From JAXGXJ01 sp963829545 (lineage in GTDB: Bacteria; Actinomycetota; Thermoleophilia; RBG-16-64-13), in assembly GCA_963829545.1 (NCBI GenBank), contig CAWHIX010000012.1:1-64000 (forward strand): a stretch of 64,000 nt of DNA, given 5' to 3'. A model generated the notes under the pieces. That model was not told the DNA's origin. It saw only the letters and a list, made by a program, of their open reading frames with translations, and did no database searches. A program made the translations under genes and the position numbers. Positions 42,775-52,748 of this stretch are shown here, one piece after another. Numbering within the stretch: position 1 is the stretch's first letter; each line of letters starts with the position of its first letter.

Positions 42775-43728
42775 ATGGTCAGTGAGTCCCCTTCGAGGCA
42801 GAACCCGGGTCGCCTGAGCCGGATGAGCCGCCTGGCCTCCCTGGGCCGGCGTCGATGGACGCAGATCGCGAGCGCGCTGCTGCTCAATATCTGGATCCCG
42901 GCCTTCTTCTCGGGGACTATCGTACAGGCTCGTTCCAAGGGCATCTGCGTCCCCGTGCTCAACTGCTACTCCTGTCCGGCGGCCATAGCCGCCTGCCCCA
43001 TCGGCTCCATGCAGCACATGATGGCCGGCGCCCGGGCGCGCTGGAGCCTGGGCGAGCTTCAACTCGGCCTGTATGTACTGGGCTCCATGGGCGTGGTGGG
43101 AGCGCTGGTGGGGCGCTTCCCGTGCGGCTGGCTCTGTCCGTTCGGCCTCTTCCAGGAGCTTGTCCACAAGATCCCAGGACCCAAGCTGGGCATCCCCCGC
43201 TTTCTCGGGTATCTGAAGTACGTCGTGCTGGCCTTGACGGTCTTCATCCTGCCCTTCTTGGTGGTGGATGCGTTCGGATACGGAGACACCTGGTTCTGCA
43301 AGTGGATCTGCCCCACGGGGACATTGGAGGCCGGCCTGCCGCTCGTGGCAGCGAACGCCGACATCCGCGCCCAGGTCGGCCTGTTGTTCGTGTGGAAGGT
43401 GGCGCTACTCGTGGCCTTCTTCGGCTGGATGATAGTGAGCATGAGACCCTTCTGCCGGACGGTGTGCCCTCTGGGAGCGATCCTGGGGCTCTTCAACAAG
43501 GTGAGCCTCTTGCGACTGTCGGTCGACACCGCGGAGTGCACCTCCTGCGGCAACTGCGTCGCCGTCTGCCCCGTGGATATCGACCCGCGGAGACGCCCCA
43601 ACAGCCCGGACTGCATCCGCTGCCTCAAGTGCGCGAAGACGTGCGAGGCGGATTGCATCCGGTACGAGTTCGGAGTGGGCGACCGACTTCGGCAGGTGGG
43701 CGACAAGCACTGCCCAGGAGACTGCTGA
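42775..43728 (+). CDS. Membrane polyferredoxin (NapH/CcoG-like 4Fe-4S protein)
   Basis: 317 residues, intact. About five membrane helices, with PCGWLCPFGLFQELV, WICPTGTLEAGLP and CRTVCPLGAILGL (the CxxxCP cysteines typical of NapH/RnfB-like polyferredoxins), an N-terminal VLNCYSCPAAIAACPIGSM, and a C-terminal pair of 4Fe-4S motifs: CTSCGNCVAVCPVDI and CIRCLKCAKTCEADC. It passes electrons at the membrane. With the CXXC mini-protein upstream and a desulfurase downstream, it fits an anaerobic sulfur/selenium or reductase support module. Starts directly at the previous stop. Confidence 0.88.
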   Translation: MVSESPSRQNPGRLSRMSRLASLGRRRWTQIASALLLNIWIPAFFSGTIVQARSKGICVPVLNCYSCPAAIAACPIGSMQHMMAGARARWSLGELQLGLYVLGSMGVVGALVGRFPCGWLCPFGLFQELVHKIPGPKLGIPRFLGYLKYVVLALTVFILPFLVVDAFGYGDTWFCKWICPTGTLEAGLPLVAANADIRAQVGLLFVWKVALLVAFFGWMIVSMRPFCRTVCPLGAILGLFNKVSLLRLSVDTAECTSCGNCVAVCPVDIDPRRRPNSPDCIRCLKCAKTCEADCIRYEFGVGDRLRQVGDKHCPGDC

Positions 43729-43772
43729 AGTAACGGAGCTTCCCTTCCTCGGCGTCTTCCCTCGGCCGAAGT

Positions 43773-43794
43773 GACACCTGGGTGCCAGGGTGTC
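43773..43794. promoter_or_regulatory. Near-palindrome and TACAAT box ahead of the desulfurase gene
   Basis: GACACCTGGGTGCCAGGGTGTC (43773-43794) is an inverted repeat with a one-base asymmetry. A TACAAT -10 box lies at 43813-43818, ahead of the ATG at 43849. Operator-plus-promoter is a reasonable reading, unproven. Confidence 0.35.
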
Positions 43795-43848
43795 GGTCGG
43801 AGCTCAAAAGGGTACAATATGCAGGGACATCCCCGAGTGGAGCGATTC

Positions 43849-45171
43849 ATGATCTATCTGGACAACGCCGCCACTTCGTGTCCCAAACCTCCAGAGGTGG
43901 TGGCAGCCGTAGCACAGGCCCTCCAGGACGTGTGCGCCAACCCCAGCCGCGGAGCCTACGAGCTCTCCCTGGAGGCTTCGCGCAACCTGTTGCGCACGAG
44001 GCGGGCCGCGGCGCGTCTCTTCGGTATCCGCGACGAAGCCCGGGTGATCTTCACCCTCAACGCCACACACGCCCTCAACATGGCCTTGAAGGGGCTCCTG
44101 GGTTCGGTCGCGGCCGGCCGTGACCGGGCCGTGCCCACGCGCCACGTCGTGACATCGTCGCTGGAGCACAACTCGGTTGTCCGCCCGCTGGCAGTGCTGG
44201 CCGCCCAGGGAGTGGAGATCACCCGGGTGCCCTGCAGCAGCGACGGCAGCACCGACCCCGGAGACGTCTTGGCGGCCGTCCGCGCCGACACGGCCCTCGT
44301 GGTTCTCACGCACGCCTCCAATGTCCTGGGAACGGTATTGCCGGTCGCGGAGATAGGGCCGCGTCTGCGCGAGCGTGGGGTCCCTCTCCTGGTGGACGCA
44401 GCTCAGACGGCGGGGTGTTTCCCCATCGACGTCGAGGCGATGGGCATCAGTCTCCTTGCCGTTTCGGGTCACAAAGGGCTTCTCGGGCCTCAGGGCGTGG
44501 GGATCCTCTATGTCGCGCCGCACATGGAGCTCGAGACTCTCTTCGAGGGAGGCACTGGGAGTCGCTCGGAGTCGTCTGAGCAGCCCTCTATATGCCCCGA
44601 CCGCTTCGAGGCCGGCACACCCAACAGCCCCGGCATAGCGGGATTGGGGGCCGGCATCGGGGTGGTGAAGCGCGAGGGTGTGGCCGAGTCAGGGCGCCGC
44701 CAGTACGAGCTGGCGCTGCGCCTCTTTCGAGGACTGGACGGAGCAGAGAGCATCACGGTGTTCGGACCCTGGGGGAATCTGTCATCCGAGCCGTCCGCGG
44801 CAGCCGACGCCGTCGCGGGTGACGCAAGTGACGCGGGTGGCGCGACCGACCCCCCGGGCGCGGCCGTGACGGGTGCCTCGTGGGTCCCCCCCGTGGCACC
44901 CATCGTCAGTCTTGCCGTCGACGGCCTCACCTCGGCCGAGGTGGCCCGCGTCCTCGACAGGGAGTTTCAGATCGCCGTCCGGGCCGGGCTGCACTGCGCG
45001 CCCGAAGCGCATCGCGTCGCCGGGACCCTGGAGGGTGGCCTCGTGCGTCTGAGTATCGGCCACAGCACTACCGAGGCTGAGGTGGCGGAAGCCGTCGCGG
45101 CGCTCCTGGAGATAGCGGGTAGACCCGCTCGCCACTGGCTAACTGAATGGGAGGGCCACTATGCCCAATAG
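43849..45171 (+). CDS. Cysteine desulfurase-family PLP enzyme (TIGR01977-like)
   Basis: Class V aminotransferase fold, about 440 residues, intact. The start MIYLDNAATSCPKPPEVVAA and NPSRGAYELSLEASRNLLRT are the hallmark of the EF2568-type subgroup, which in many genomes is found next to selenium-dependent enzymes. PLP lysine in AVSGHKGLLGPQGVG; catalytic Cys in RAGLHCAPEAHR. An Ala/Asp-rich insert (~residues 325-350) is unusual. I chose the ATG at 43849 (GGAG eight bases upstream); an ATG at 43819 is possible. Its 3' end overlaps the MoxR start by 11 bases. Confidence 0.88.
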   Translation: MIYLDNAATSCPKPPEVVAAVAQALQDVCANPSRGAYELSLEASRNLLRTRRAAARLFGIRDEARVIFTLNATHALNMALKGLLGSVAAGRDRAVPTRHVVTSSLEHNSVVRPLAVLAAQGVEITRVPCSSDGSTDPGDVLAAVRADTALVVLTHASNVLGTVLPVAEIGPRLRERGVPLLVDAAQTAGCFPIDVEAMGISLLAVSGHKGLLGPQGVGILYVAPHMELETLFEGGTGSRSESSEQPSICPDRFEAGTPNSPGIAGLGAGIGVVKREGVAESGRRQYELALRLFRGLDGAESITVFGPWGNLSSEPSAAADAVAGDASDAGGATDPPGAAVTGASWVPPVAPIVSLAVDGLTSAEVARVLDREFQIAVRAGLHCAPEAHRVAGTLEGGLVRLSIGHSTTEAEVAEAVAALLEIAGRPARHWLTEWEGHYAQ

Positions 45172-46192
45172 GACCACCGATCTGCCCGACGCCTCTTTCT
45201 CCGGCACGGCGACGCCTGCGGGAGCCGAACTGTTGCAGGACGACGAGATGCGGGAGGTGGCCCGGCGCGCGGGTCATATCGCCTCCAGCATCGGGTCGGT
45301 GATTCTGGGCAAGGAGGAAGTCATCAGGGCGTGCGTGGTCGCGCTCCTGGCCGGTGGTCACGTCATCGTGGAGGACTTCCCCGGCGTGGGCAAGACTCTG
45401 CTCGCCAAATCGCTGGCCCGTTCCATCGACTGCCGCTTCTCGCGCATCCAGTTCACCCCCGACCTGCTCCCCAGCGACGTGACCGGGGTGAGCGTCTTCA
45501 ACCAGAAGAGCGGGGAGTTCGAGTTCCGTCCGGGTCCCATCTTCGCCAACGTGGTCCTCGGCGACGAGATCAACAGGTCGTCCCCCAAGACCCAGTCGAG
45601 TCTGCTGGAATGCATGGAAGAGCGACAGGTTACGGTCGACAATGTGACGCATCCCCTGCAACCCCCGTTCATGGTCATAGCGACCCAGAACCCCATCGAG
45701 TACGAGGGGACCTACCCGCTGCCCGAGGCGCAGTTGGACCGCTTCATGATGCGGCTGAGTCTCGGCTATCCCTCCGTGGAGGCGGAGGTGGCGATCATCC
45801 ACGAGCAGACCTCGCACGATCCTCTGGCCGAACTGCGGCCCGTGCTCCATGCCTCCGAGGTGCTGTCCATGACCCGCGCGGTCACCAGGGTGCGCGTGGC
45901 CCCCGCGCTGCGCCGCTACGTCGTCGCTGTCGTGACCGCCACCCGCGCGGAGCGCGAGGTCTATCTGGGCGCGAGCCCGCGGGCCGGGATCGCGCTCGTG
46001 CGAGCCGCGAAAGCGCTCGCCCTGTTGAGGGGTCGCGACTTTGTGGTGCCCAAGGACATCAAGGACCTCGCGGTGCGTGTCCTCGCCCATCGCCTGGTGC
46101 TCTCTCCGGACGCGAAGGTACACGGGCGGACCGCCGAAGACGTGGTGACAAGAATCTTGGAAGTGGTGCCCGTCCCCCAAAGCGGGACCTAG
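45161..46192 (+). CDS. MoxR-family AAA+ ATPase
   Basis: 343 residues, intact. Walker A DFPGVGKTLLAKSLA, Walker B VVLGDEINRSSPKTQSSLLE, sensor 1 FMVIATQNPIEYEGTYPLP (also the family signature) and arginine finger region AQLDRFMMR. MoxR ATPases act as chaperones, usually with DUF58 (von Willebrand-like) and transglutaminase proteins, which follow here as one operon. The stop (TAG 46190-46192) is 1 bp from the DUF58 ATG. Confidence 0.92.
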   Translation: MPNRTTDLPDASFSGTATPAGAELLQDDEMREVARRAGHIASSIGSVILGKEEVIRACVVALLAGGHVIVEDFPGVGKTLLAKSLARSIDCRFSRIQFTPDLLPSDVTGVSVFNQKSGEFEFRPGPIFANVVLGDEINRSSPKTQSSLLECMEERQVTVDNVTHPLQPPFMVIATQNPIEYEGTYPLPEAQLDRFMMRLSLGYPSVEAEVAIIHEQTSHDPLAELRPVLHASEVLSMTRAVTRVRVAPALRRYVVAVVTATRAEREVYLGASPRAGIALVRAAKALALLRGRDFVVPKDIKDLAVRVLAHRLVLSPDAKVHGRTAEDVVTRILEVVPVPQSGT

Positions 46193-46193
46193 T

Positions 46194-47607
46194 ATGCCGC
46201 GACCCACGACACGGGGCCTTGCGCTGCTCGGGTTGGCCGGCGGTACCTACCTGGCCGGACGGGTGGTGGGAACCTGGGAGTTGTACCTGTTCGCGTTCGC
46301 CTTCGCCGCCGCCGTCTTCGTGTCCTGGCTGCTGGTCATCGCCTCGGGGAGGAGAATCCGCGTGACGCGCGTCCTTGCGCCCGACCGTCCCGTCGCCGGG
46401 GACGAACCTGAACTACGGACGCTGGTGAGAAACAGCTCCTGGCTGCTGCCGGGACCCCAGCTGACGCTGATGACCCCGCTCGGTGGCCTGGGATCCGAGG
46501 ACTCCGAATTGGACATCGAGAGCCTCGCCCCCCTTGAGCAGAAGATGATGAGTATCCCGGTGGGCAAGGTCAACCGGGGGGTCCATCACGTCCCGGCAGC
46601 GAGAGTGGCGGCCGAAGACCCGCTGGGGTTGGCGACGGCCGTCCGCCGTGTCAGCGAACCCTTGCGGGTCACCGTTCACCCCCGCATCGTCGCTCCTGGA
46701 TTCTTGCGCTCTCTATCCGCAGATAGGCCTCAGACACGACTGGAGCGGGCAGCAATCGTCGCCTTCGCCCGGCGCCTTTGAATTCAGAGGCGTCAGGCCT
46801 CATCAACCCGGTGAGCCGCTGAGTCATATCGACTGGAAGAGCACGGCGAAGACGGGGGTTCTGATGCTCCGCGAAACCGAGGAGCCGGCCGGCGCCGAGG
46901 TCACCGTGCTGCTGGACGGCACCGCCGGGCATGTGGTCGGCGAGCCTCCGGCCAGCAACTACGAGATGGCAGTGCGCGTGGCGGGCAGCGTCGCGGACTT
47001 CGCCTTGCGCGCCGGACGCAGTGTCGAACTCCTCTCCCACGAAAGGGAACTGCGGAAGGTGCGGCTACATGCGGATGGCAGCGGACGGGGCACGCTTCTG
47101 GAGACGCTCGCGGAAGTGCAACCCACCGCCGCGGCTCCGTTGGTGCACACGCTGCGCCGGCTGCAGGTGGAGCACGCCCGCCTCCTGAAGGCGCAGGGCG
47201 TCACCGTCATCAGCCTCTCGTTGGACCACCAACTGGTGCGGATGCTGGTCGGACTCCGTGAGGGCGGAGTGCGACTGTCACTCGTATATGTACTCGGTAG
47301 CTCGTTTGCCGAGGCGGCGGCTCCCGCCGCCGCCCCCCTCCTGCCCTTCCTGCCGCCCCGCCATCCGAGCGGCACCGCCAAGACGGGCGGGCACGGTCCG
47401 GAGAAGCGGCAGGACAGCGGACCTCACGATCCCGAGCGCGTCTGGCGCGAGAGCGTTGGTCTGTCGATCCCCCCGGAGACGCGGGGGACCCTCCTGGCCC
47501 TGGCGTCTGCAGGAATACCCTGCCTTACCGTCTCCAGAGGCGACAATCTGGTGCGGGCGCTCTCGCTCGGACGGGTCGACCGCAGGCGCGAAGCCAGGCG
47601 AGGCTGA
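46194..47607 (+). CDS. DUF58-domain protein (one frameshift)
   Basis: Two membrane helices at the N-terminus (GLALLGLAGGTYLAGRVVG and LYLFAFAFAAAVFVSWLLVI), then the DUF58 domain: LRTLVRNSSWLLPGPQLTLM and, after a shift near 46740, EFRGVRPHQPGEPLSHIDWK (the conserved motif) and EVTVLLDGTAG. The C-terminal part has a Pro/Ala-rich insert. It is the partner of the MoxR ATPase upstream. Frame repair inferred. Confidence 0.82.
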
Positions 47608-47623
47608 AAGGCAGGTGACCGGC

Positions 47624-49897
47624 ATGAAGGTCTTACCAAAGATTCTCTATCTGCTGTGCTTCATCGGCCTGGCGGTGGCGGCCGCGCTGGCGCTGAACCG
47701 GTCGGTGCAGCCCTCCATGTCCGACATCCTCTTGCGGACCGTCATCGCCGCTTCGTTGGCCGGTGCTCCCGGGCTCATCCACAGAAAGGCCTGGCCGCCG
47801 CCCTGGTCCTACTGCCCATGGGGGCCTATCTCCTCATGCGCACTACTCTGCCCCTTCCCGACGTGGTGGAGGGACTCGGCGAGCAGTACGGTTTCTACGC
47901 CGAGTTGTTGCGCGAGGGCGGAGCCGCCTATCTCGACGACATCTTCCCTCTCAAGATCGGCGACGTGCCCGGGCTTCGTCTTCTGACGGCCGTCTCCGTG
48001 TACGTTGTGGTCGGGGCTGCTTCCTTCCTGGCTCTCAGTCTGCGCAGGGCGGTGCCTGCCCTGGTGTGCCTCATGGTGCTGTTGGGCTTCAGCCTCACCG
48101 TCGACGCCGCCTCCCGGGAGCTGTGGCTGGCCGTCCTCTTCATGATCCTGGCCGCCTGTCTCCTGGTGCTGTCGCGAGGGCTGGCCCGGTCGGGCTGGCG
48201 ACTGCGCGACGCCGTAGCCGGGGGACTGGTCGGGGGCGTGGCTGCCCTGCTGGCCGTGCTCCTGCTCGGGGCGGCACCGTCGGCGGTGGCGGTCCCCTGG
48301 CAGGACTGGCGCACCTGGGACCCGTTCCGGCAGGGTGGCTCCGTCTACACCTTCAATTGGATGCAGAACTACCCCCGGCTCCTCGATCCCGCCAATGACC
48401 AGCTGATCATGCGCGTGCAGTCGTCGTCCCCGTCGTACTGGCGGGCGAACGCGCTCGACGTCTTCACCGGGACGGCTTGGGTGACCTCGCAGGCCTTCCC
48501 AGCGCGGCCGCAGCCGGCGCAGGATGCCGATACCGGAGCCTGGGTCTACCGCTTGCCCACCGACGGTCCTGTGCCACCCGGCAAGACCGTGACCGAGACT
48601 TCCAGATCCAGTCCGTCTACACCAACTACATCTTTGCGGGTGGGGAGCCGATCGAGCTCCGCATCGATCAGCACATCGCGCTTCGGCTGAACGACATGCG
48701 CTCCCTCCACGTGAGCAGGTCGCTCGGGCCCACGCTGCGGCTACTCCCTCGACGCGGTCATCCCCGATCTCAAGCCAGAGGACATCATGGACAAGGGCAA
48801 CGACTACCCCGAGAGCGTCTCCGCGCTACCTGTCGTTGCCCTTCCCGCGTGTCGGCGAGCTGGAGGGCCCCGACAAGGAGGCGGCCTGGCGTGAGCTCGC
48901 GCCGCTCGAGGCAGGACCGACAGGATGGGAGTGGGCCGACCTCTACTCCGCCAACCCGCAGATCGTCGGTGACGCCACCGATCCCTACGAGATAACCCTG
49001 CGCATCGAAAAGCACCTGAGGGGCCAGTACGACTACTCGCTCGCTCCGCCCGCAAGCGACTATTCCTCTCCCTACGCCGCCTTCCTGTTCGACACCCAGT
49101 CGGGGTACTGCCAGCACTTCGCCGGGACCATGGCGCTGCTGCTGCGCTACAACGGCGTACCGGCGCGGGTTGCCGTGGGCTTCACCACCGGCGAGAAGGA
49201 GTCGGAGGGCGTACTATCTGGTGAGCACGAGCAATGCCCATGCATGGGTGGAGGTCTATTTCCCGACCGTGGGCTGGGTGGCATTCGACCCCACACCGGG
49301 AGAAGCATCCCGGCTCCCGGGCCTTCGTCCAGCAGCCCGGGCTTCATCAACCCCTTCAACGAGAGTACCGGCGGCGCGAGCTCGCCGGTCACCACCGCGC
49401 CGCGCCCGGAGCGCAACATCGACCAGCCCGGAGGCCCCCGGGAGAGTGGGGCAGGGTCTGCCGCCTGGTACGGCCCCCATGGCTGCCCTGGTTAGCTGGG
49501 CCTGCTGGTGGTGGCCGCGCCTGGCCGGCGGCCCGTTGCCTGTGGAAGCACAGGGACCTGCGCCGGGGTCCGCTCGACAGCGGCTGGCGGCCTCCCTGCG
49601 GCTCCTGCAACAAGAACTCTCGGGGTATGGTCTGGCCGCCTCTCCGGCCGCCACCATCGAGGACATCCTGCGCTTCGTCGAGGTCGACCTGAAGATCCCC
49701 GTCGGAACGGAACTGATCGACAGGTTCCAGGCCGTCCTGTTCGGGGACAGCGAAGCCACAGCGGCCGACTTGGAGAGGGCCGAGGCGCTCGGCGCGACGT
49801 GAGGCTCAGACTCAGGCGACGCTATGGATGGATGAGGACGGGACTCAACTGGTACGGGCTCTCGCACCGTGCATCTGTCCAGGGGACCGGCGCCTGA
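47624..49897 (+). CDS. Transglutaminase-like membrane protein (TgpA type; frameshifts)
   Basis: About 740 residues. MKVLPKILYLLCFIGLAVAA begins a set of membrane helices (shift near 47770), followed by an extracytoplasmic transglutaminase domain: SGYCQHFAGTMALLLRYNGV (catalytic Cys) and, after a shift near 49210, NAHAWVEVYFPTVGWVAFDP (His and Asp). A short C-terminal helix (ALVSWACWWWPRLAG) precedes a cytoplasmic tail. Shifts also near 48600, 48740, 49310 and 49790. Operon with MoxR and DUF58; the function of such units is not fixed. Confidence 0.8.
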
Positions 49898-49931
49898 CCC
49901 GCCGGAGGCCCGTTTTTCGCCTCCAGGCGCC
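49889..49931. terminator. Nested hairpin after tgpA-like gene
   Basis: GGCGCCTG (49889-49896) pairs with CAGGCGCC (49924-49931); inside, GGAGGC (49904-49909) pairs with GCCTC(C) (49919-49924) around CCGTTTTTC. Possibly a terminator of the MoxR operon; the T run is in the loop, so a bidirectional or non-canonical signal is possible. A TACAAT -10 box (49940-49945) follows, six bases before the ferredoxin ATG. Confidence 0.45.
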
Positions 49932-49951
49932 GACTGATATACAATGACGCC

Positions 49952-50318
49952 ATGGATACGACCAAGAAGACCATCATGAAGGAAGTGCCCCAGTTCTCGT
50001 CGTCGCGCTGCAAGCGTTGTGGCATCTGTAGCCACTTTTGCCCCGTGGGGCCATCGACACCTGCGATGGCGGCATGCCCTACCTGGCCGACGCGGAGGCC
50101 TGCACCTCGTGCGGTCTGTGCTAGGGACATGTGCCCCGATTGGGCCGTGGCGCTCGAAACTGCGGCTGGCGAAGTGCCGGAGGAGAAAGAGGCCGAGACA
50201 GCCGAGACAGCGGCCGAGCCCTCAGGCAACGGAGCAGGTTCGCCGGAGCCGTGCCAGCATCCGGCGATTGACCAACAACCGGCAAGCATGAGCGACCGAG
50301 CGCCTAAGGAAGGTCTGA
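49952..50318 (+). CDS. 2[4Fe-4S] ferredoxin-type protein (two frameshifts)
   Basis: Small iron-sulfur protein: KEVPQFSSSRCKRCGICSHF, then CPVG, and after a one-base loss near 50054 the text AIDTCDGGMPYLADAEACTS and CGLC. A one-base insertion at the apparent TAG near 50122 restores RDMCPDWAVALETAAG. The tail is acidic low-complexity text (EEKEAETAETAAEPS). The frame then runs without a stop into the iscS start at 50319. A TACAAT box immediately upstream suggests a leaderless transcript. Electron carrier for the neighbouring desulfurase or another enzyme, unproven. Confidence 0.7.
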
Positions 50319-51516
50319 TGGAAAAAGTGATCTACCTCGACCACGCTTCCACCACTCCGGCCGACCCCGAGGTGGTGGCGGCCATGCTCCCATGGCTCAG
50401 TGAGGAGTTCGGGAACCCCTCCACCGTCTACAGCCTGGGACTCACCGCGGCACAGGCGGTCCAGCAAGCACGAGAGTCCATCGCCGACGCTCATCGGCGC
50501 CGAGCCCGAAGAGATCTATTTCACCAGCGGCGGCACCGAGTCGGACAACTGGGCCGTACTGGGTACGGCGGAGGCTCAGCAGAAGAAGGGCCGCCACCTC
50601 ATCACCTCCGCGGTATCGAGCACCACGCGGTGCTCGAGAGCATGGAGTATCCTGGAGAAACGCGGCTACGAGGTCACCCGGGTACCCGTGGACGGAGGGG
50701 GTCTCGTCGATCCTGAAGAGGTGCGCCGGGCCATCCGCCCCGATACCATCCTTGGTCTCGATCATGCACGCCAACAACGAGGTGGGGACCATCCAGCCTA
50801 TCGCCGAGATCGGCCGGGTGACCCGCGAGGCCGGAGTCCTTTTCCACATCGACGCCGTCCAGACGGCCGGCAAGCTTCCCCTCGACGTCAACGAGTTGGG
50901 GGTGGACATGCTCTCCATGAGCGCCCACAAGTTCTACGGCCCCAAGGGCGTGGGGCTGATGTACCTGCGCAAGCGCACCCGCATCACCCCCCTGCTTCAC
51001 GGCGGAGGCCAGGAAAGGGGCCGACGGGCGGGCACCCACAACGTGCCCGGCATCGTGGGCATGGCGAAGGCACTCGAGACTCGCCGGCGCGCGCATGGCC
51101 GACGACGCGGTCCGCGAGGCCGGTCTGCGCGACCGACTGTGGGAGGGCCTGGAGGCCAACATCGAGGCGCATCTATCTCAACGGCGACCCCTGACGCCGT
51201 CTGGCCGGGCAACCTCAACGTGCGTCTCGACGGCATCGAGGGCGAGTCGATGATCCTCATGCTCGACATGGAAGGCATCTGCGTGTCGTCGGGTTCCGCC
51301 TGCACCACAGGGTCGTTGGAGCCGAGCCACGTGTTGTTGGCACTCGGCATCCCCGCCGAGCACGCGCACGGCTCGTCTGCGCGTCACGCTTGGGGCGCAG
51401 CACCACGGCCGACGACATCGACCAGTTCATCAAGGGTGTTCCCGCCCATCGTCGCCAGACTGCGGGAGATGTCGCCCATCTGGTGCGCCAATTGCGTCTG
51501 CAAGCAAAGGAACTGA
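50319..51516 (+). CDS. iscS: Cysteine desulfurase IscS/NifS type (frameshifts)
   Basis: PLP enzyme that releases sulfur from cysteine for Fe-S assembly. ATG at 50319 follows AAGGAAGG. MEKVIYLDHASTTPADPEVV, YFTSGGTESDNWAVLG, HANNEVGTIQPIAEIG, MSAHKFYGPKGVGLMY (PLP Lys), GICVSSGSACTTGSLEPSHV (catalytic Cys loop) are all present. Shifts near 50490, 50615, 50660, 50745, 51090 and 51438. The restored end is MSPIWCANCVCKQRN, stop 51514-51516, a Cys-rich tail that is unusual. iscU follows 2 bp later. Confidence 0.85.
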
Positions 51517-51518
51517 AC

Positions 51519-51893
51519 ATGTACTCCGAACTCGTGATGGAGCATTTCCGCAACCCGCGCAACATGGGCGTCATCGAGGATGCCGACGGCGTCGGCGAGG
51601 TCGGCAACCCCCAGTGCGGCGACATGATGCGCATCACCATCAAGGTGAAGGACGAGACGCTCGAGGACATCAAGTTCCAGACCCTGGGATGCGGAGCCGC
51701 CGTGGCCACTTCCAGCATGGTGACCGAGATGGCCAAGGGCAAGAAGCTCGACGAGGCCATGGAGATCACCAACAAGGCCGTGGCCGAGGCTCTGGGCGGC
51801 CTCCCCCCTGCCAAGATGCATTGCTCCAACCTGGCCGCCGATGGGCTGCAGGCGGCCATCGAGGACTACCGCAACCGGCGCGCAGCCGGCTGA
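51519..51893 (+). CDS. iscU: Fe-S scaffold IscU/NifU-like
   Basis: 124 residues, intact. Three scaffold cysteines: GNPQCGDMMRITIK, LGCGAAVATSSMVTEMAKGK and PPAKMHCSNLAADGLQAAIE. Start MYSELVMEHFRNPRNMG, typical of IscU. The frame upstream stays open into iscS only because of the shift near 51438. It receives sulfur from IscS. No HscA/HscB or IscR nearby. Confidence 0.92.
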   Translation: MYSELVMEHFRNPRNMGVIEDADGVGEVGNPQCGDMMRITIKVKDETLEDIKFQTLGCGAAVATSSMVTEMAKGKKLDEAMEITNKAVAEALGGLPPAKMHCSNLAADGLQAAIEDYRNRRAAG

Positions 51894-52036
51894 TCCCGGG
51901 GCGCGCGCTGGGCCGGGCGGACCGCGCCGGCCGCGCGCGGCGCGCCTGCCACACCGCGGTGGCACGGCGCCGATCCCCATGCACGGTCGGCCTGCGTCAC
52001 TCGCTCTGCGTCCCTGCCGAGACCTTCCGCATCCTG

Positions 52037-52748
52037 ATGGTCCTGGGCGTGACGGCCTTGGCCGTCACGCTGCTGGCGGTGACCCTGCTGTCGACGACCG
52101 GCTGCTCGTCGTCCTCACCCCCGCTCGCCCGCATGGGTGACCGACTTGTCGCCGACGCGGACCGTATCCGTCGATCTCGACGGCGACGGCGTCGGAGAGC
52201 AGGTGCGCCTGGCCGCCGAGAACGGCAGCCTCGTCCTCACCGACGGCCTCACCGTGTACCGAAGCCGTGACAAGTGGCGGGTGGTCGAGGCCTTCATCGC
52301 AGACGCCGACGGCAACGGCCTCCCGGAGGTCACCGCCCTCCTCGAATCCTCGGACGGCCGCCACCTGGGCCTGTTCGCCTGCATGGGGGACGAGTACCGT
52401 GAGCGACTGGTGACCAGTCCGCTCACGCCCCGGCCTCTCTCGCTCCATATCGTCCCCGTCGACGACGACCTCCCGGCAGACTCAGCGGGACAGCAGGCCA
52501 CCCCGACGCCCGACCTGGTCGTTCTCACCGAGGAGGTCTCGGCAGCAGGGGACGCAGTGGTAGAGACCACCTATCGCTGGAACGGTTTCGGCTTCACAGC
52601 GCGTGACACGATGAGCCGACCCTCTGTGACACTATCGTTACGTGGTCGTGGCGACCATGTGACATTGCCGGGCGACCATGGAATTTGGACGCATCTTGCG
52701 GCGCGACAGATCGGCCGGGACCGACAGGCGAGGGAGGGGCGACTATGA
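52037..52748 (+). CDS. Lipoprotein with FG-GAP/EF-hand-like calcium motifs (one frameshift)
   Basis: Signal MVLGVTALAVTLLAVTLLST with lipobox TTGC, then a shift near 52145 and a domain with two D-x-D-x-D-G loops: DLDGDGVGEQ and DADGNGLPEV, typical of VCBS/FG-GAP propeller repeats. It ends REGRL at 52748. The next lipoprotein gene starts within the stop region. Function unknown; possibly a calcium-binding surface protein. Confidence 0.6.
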
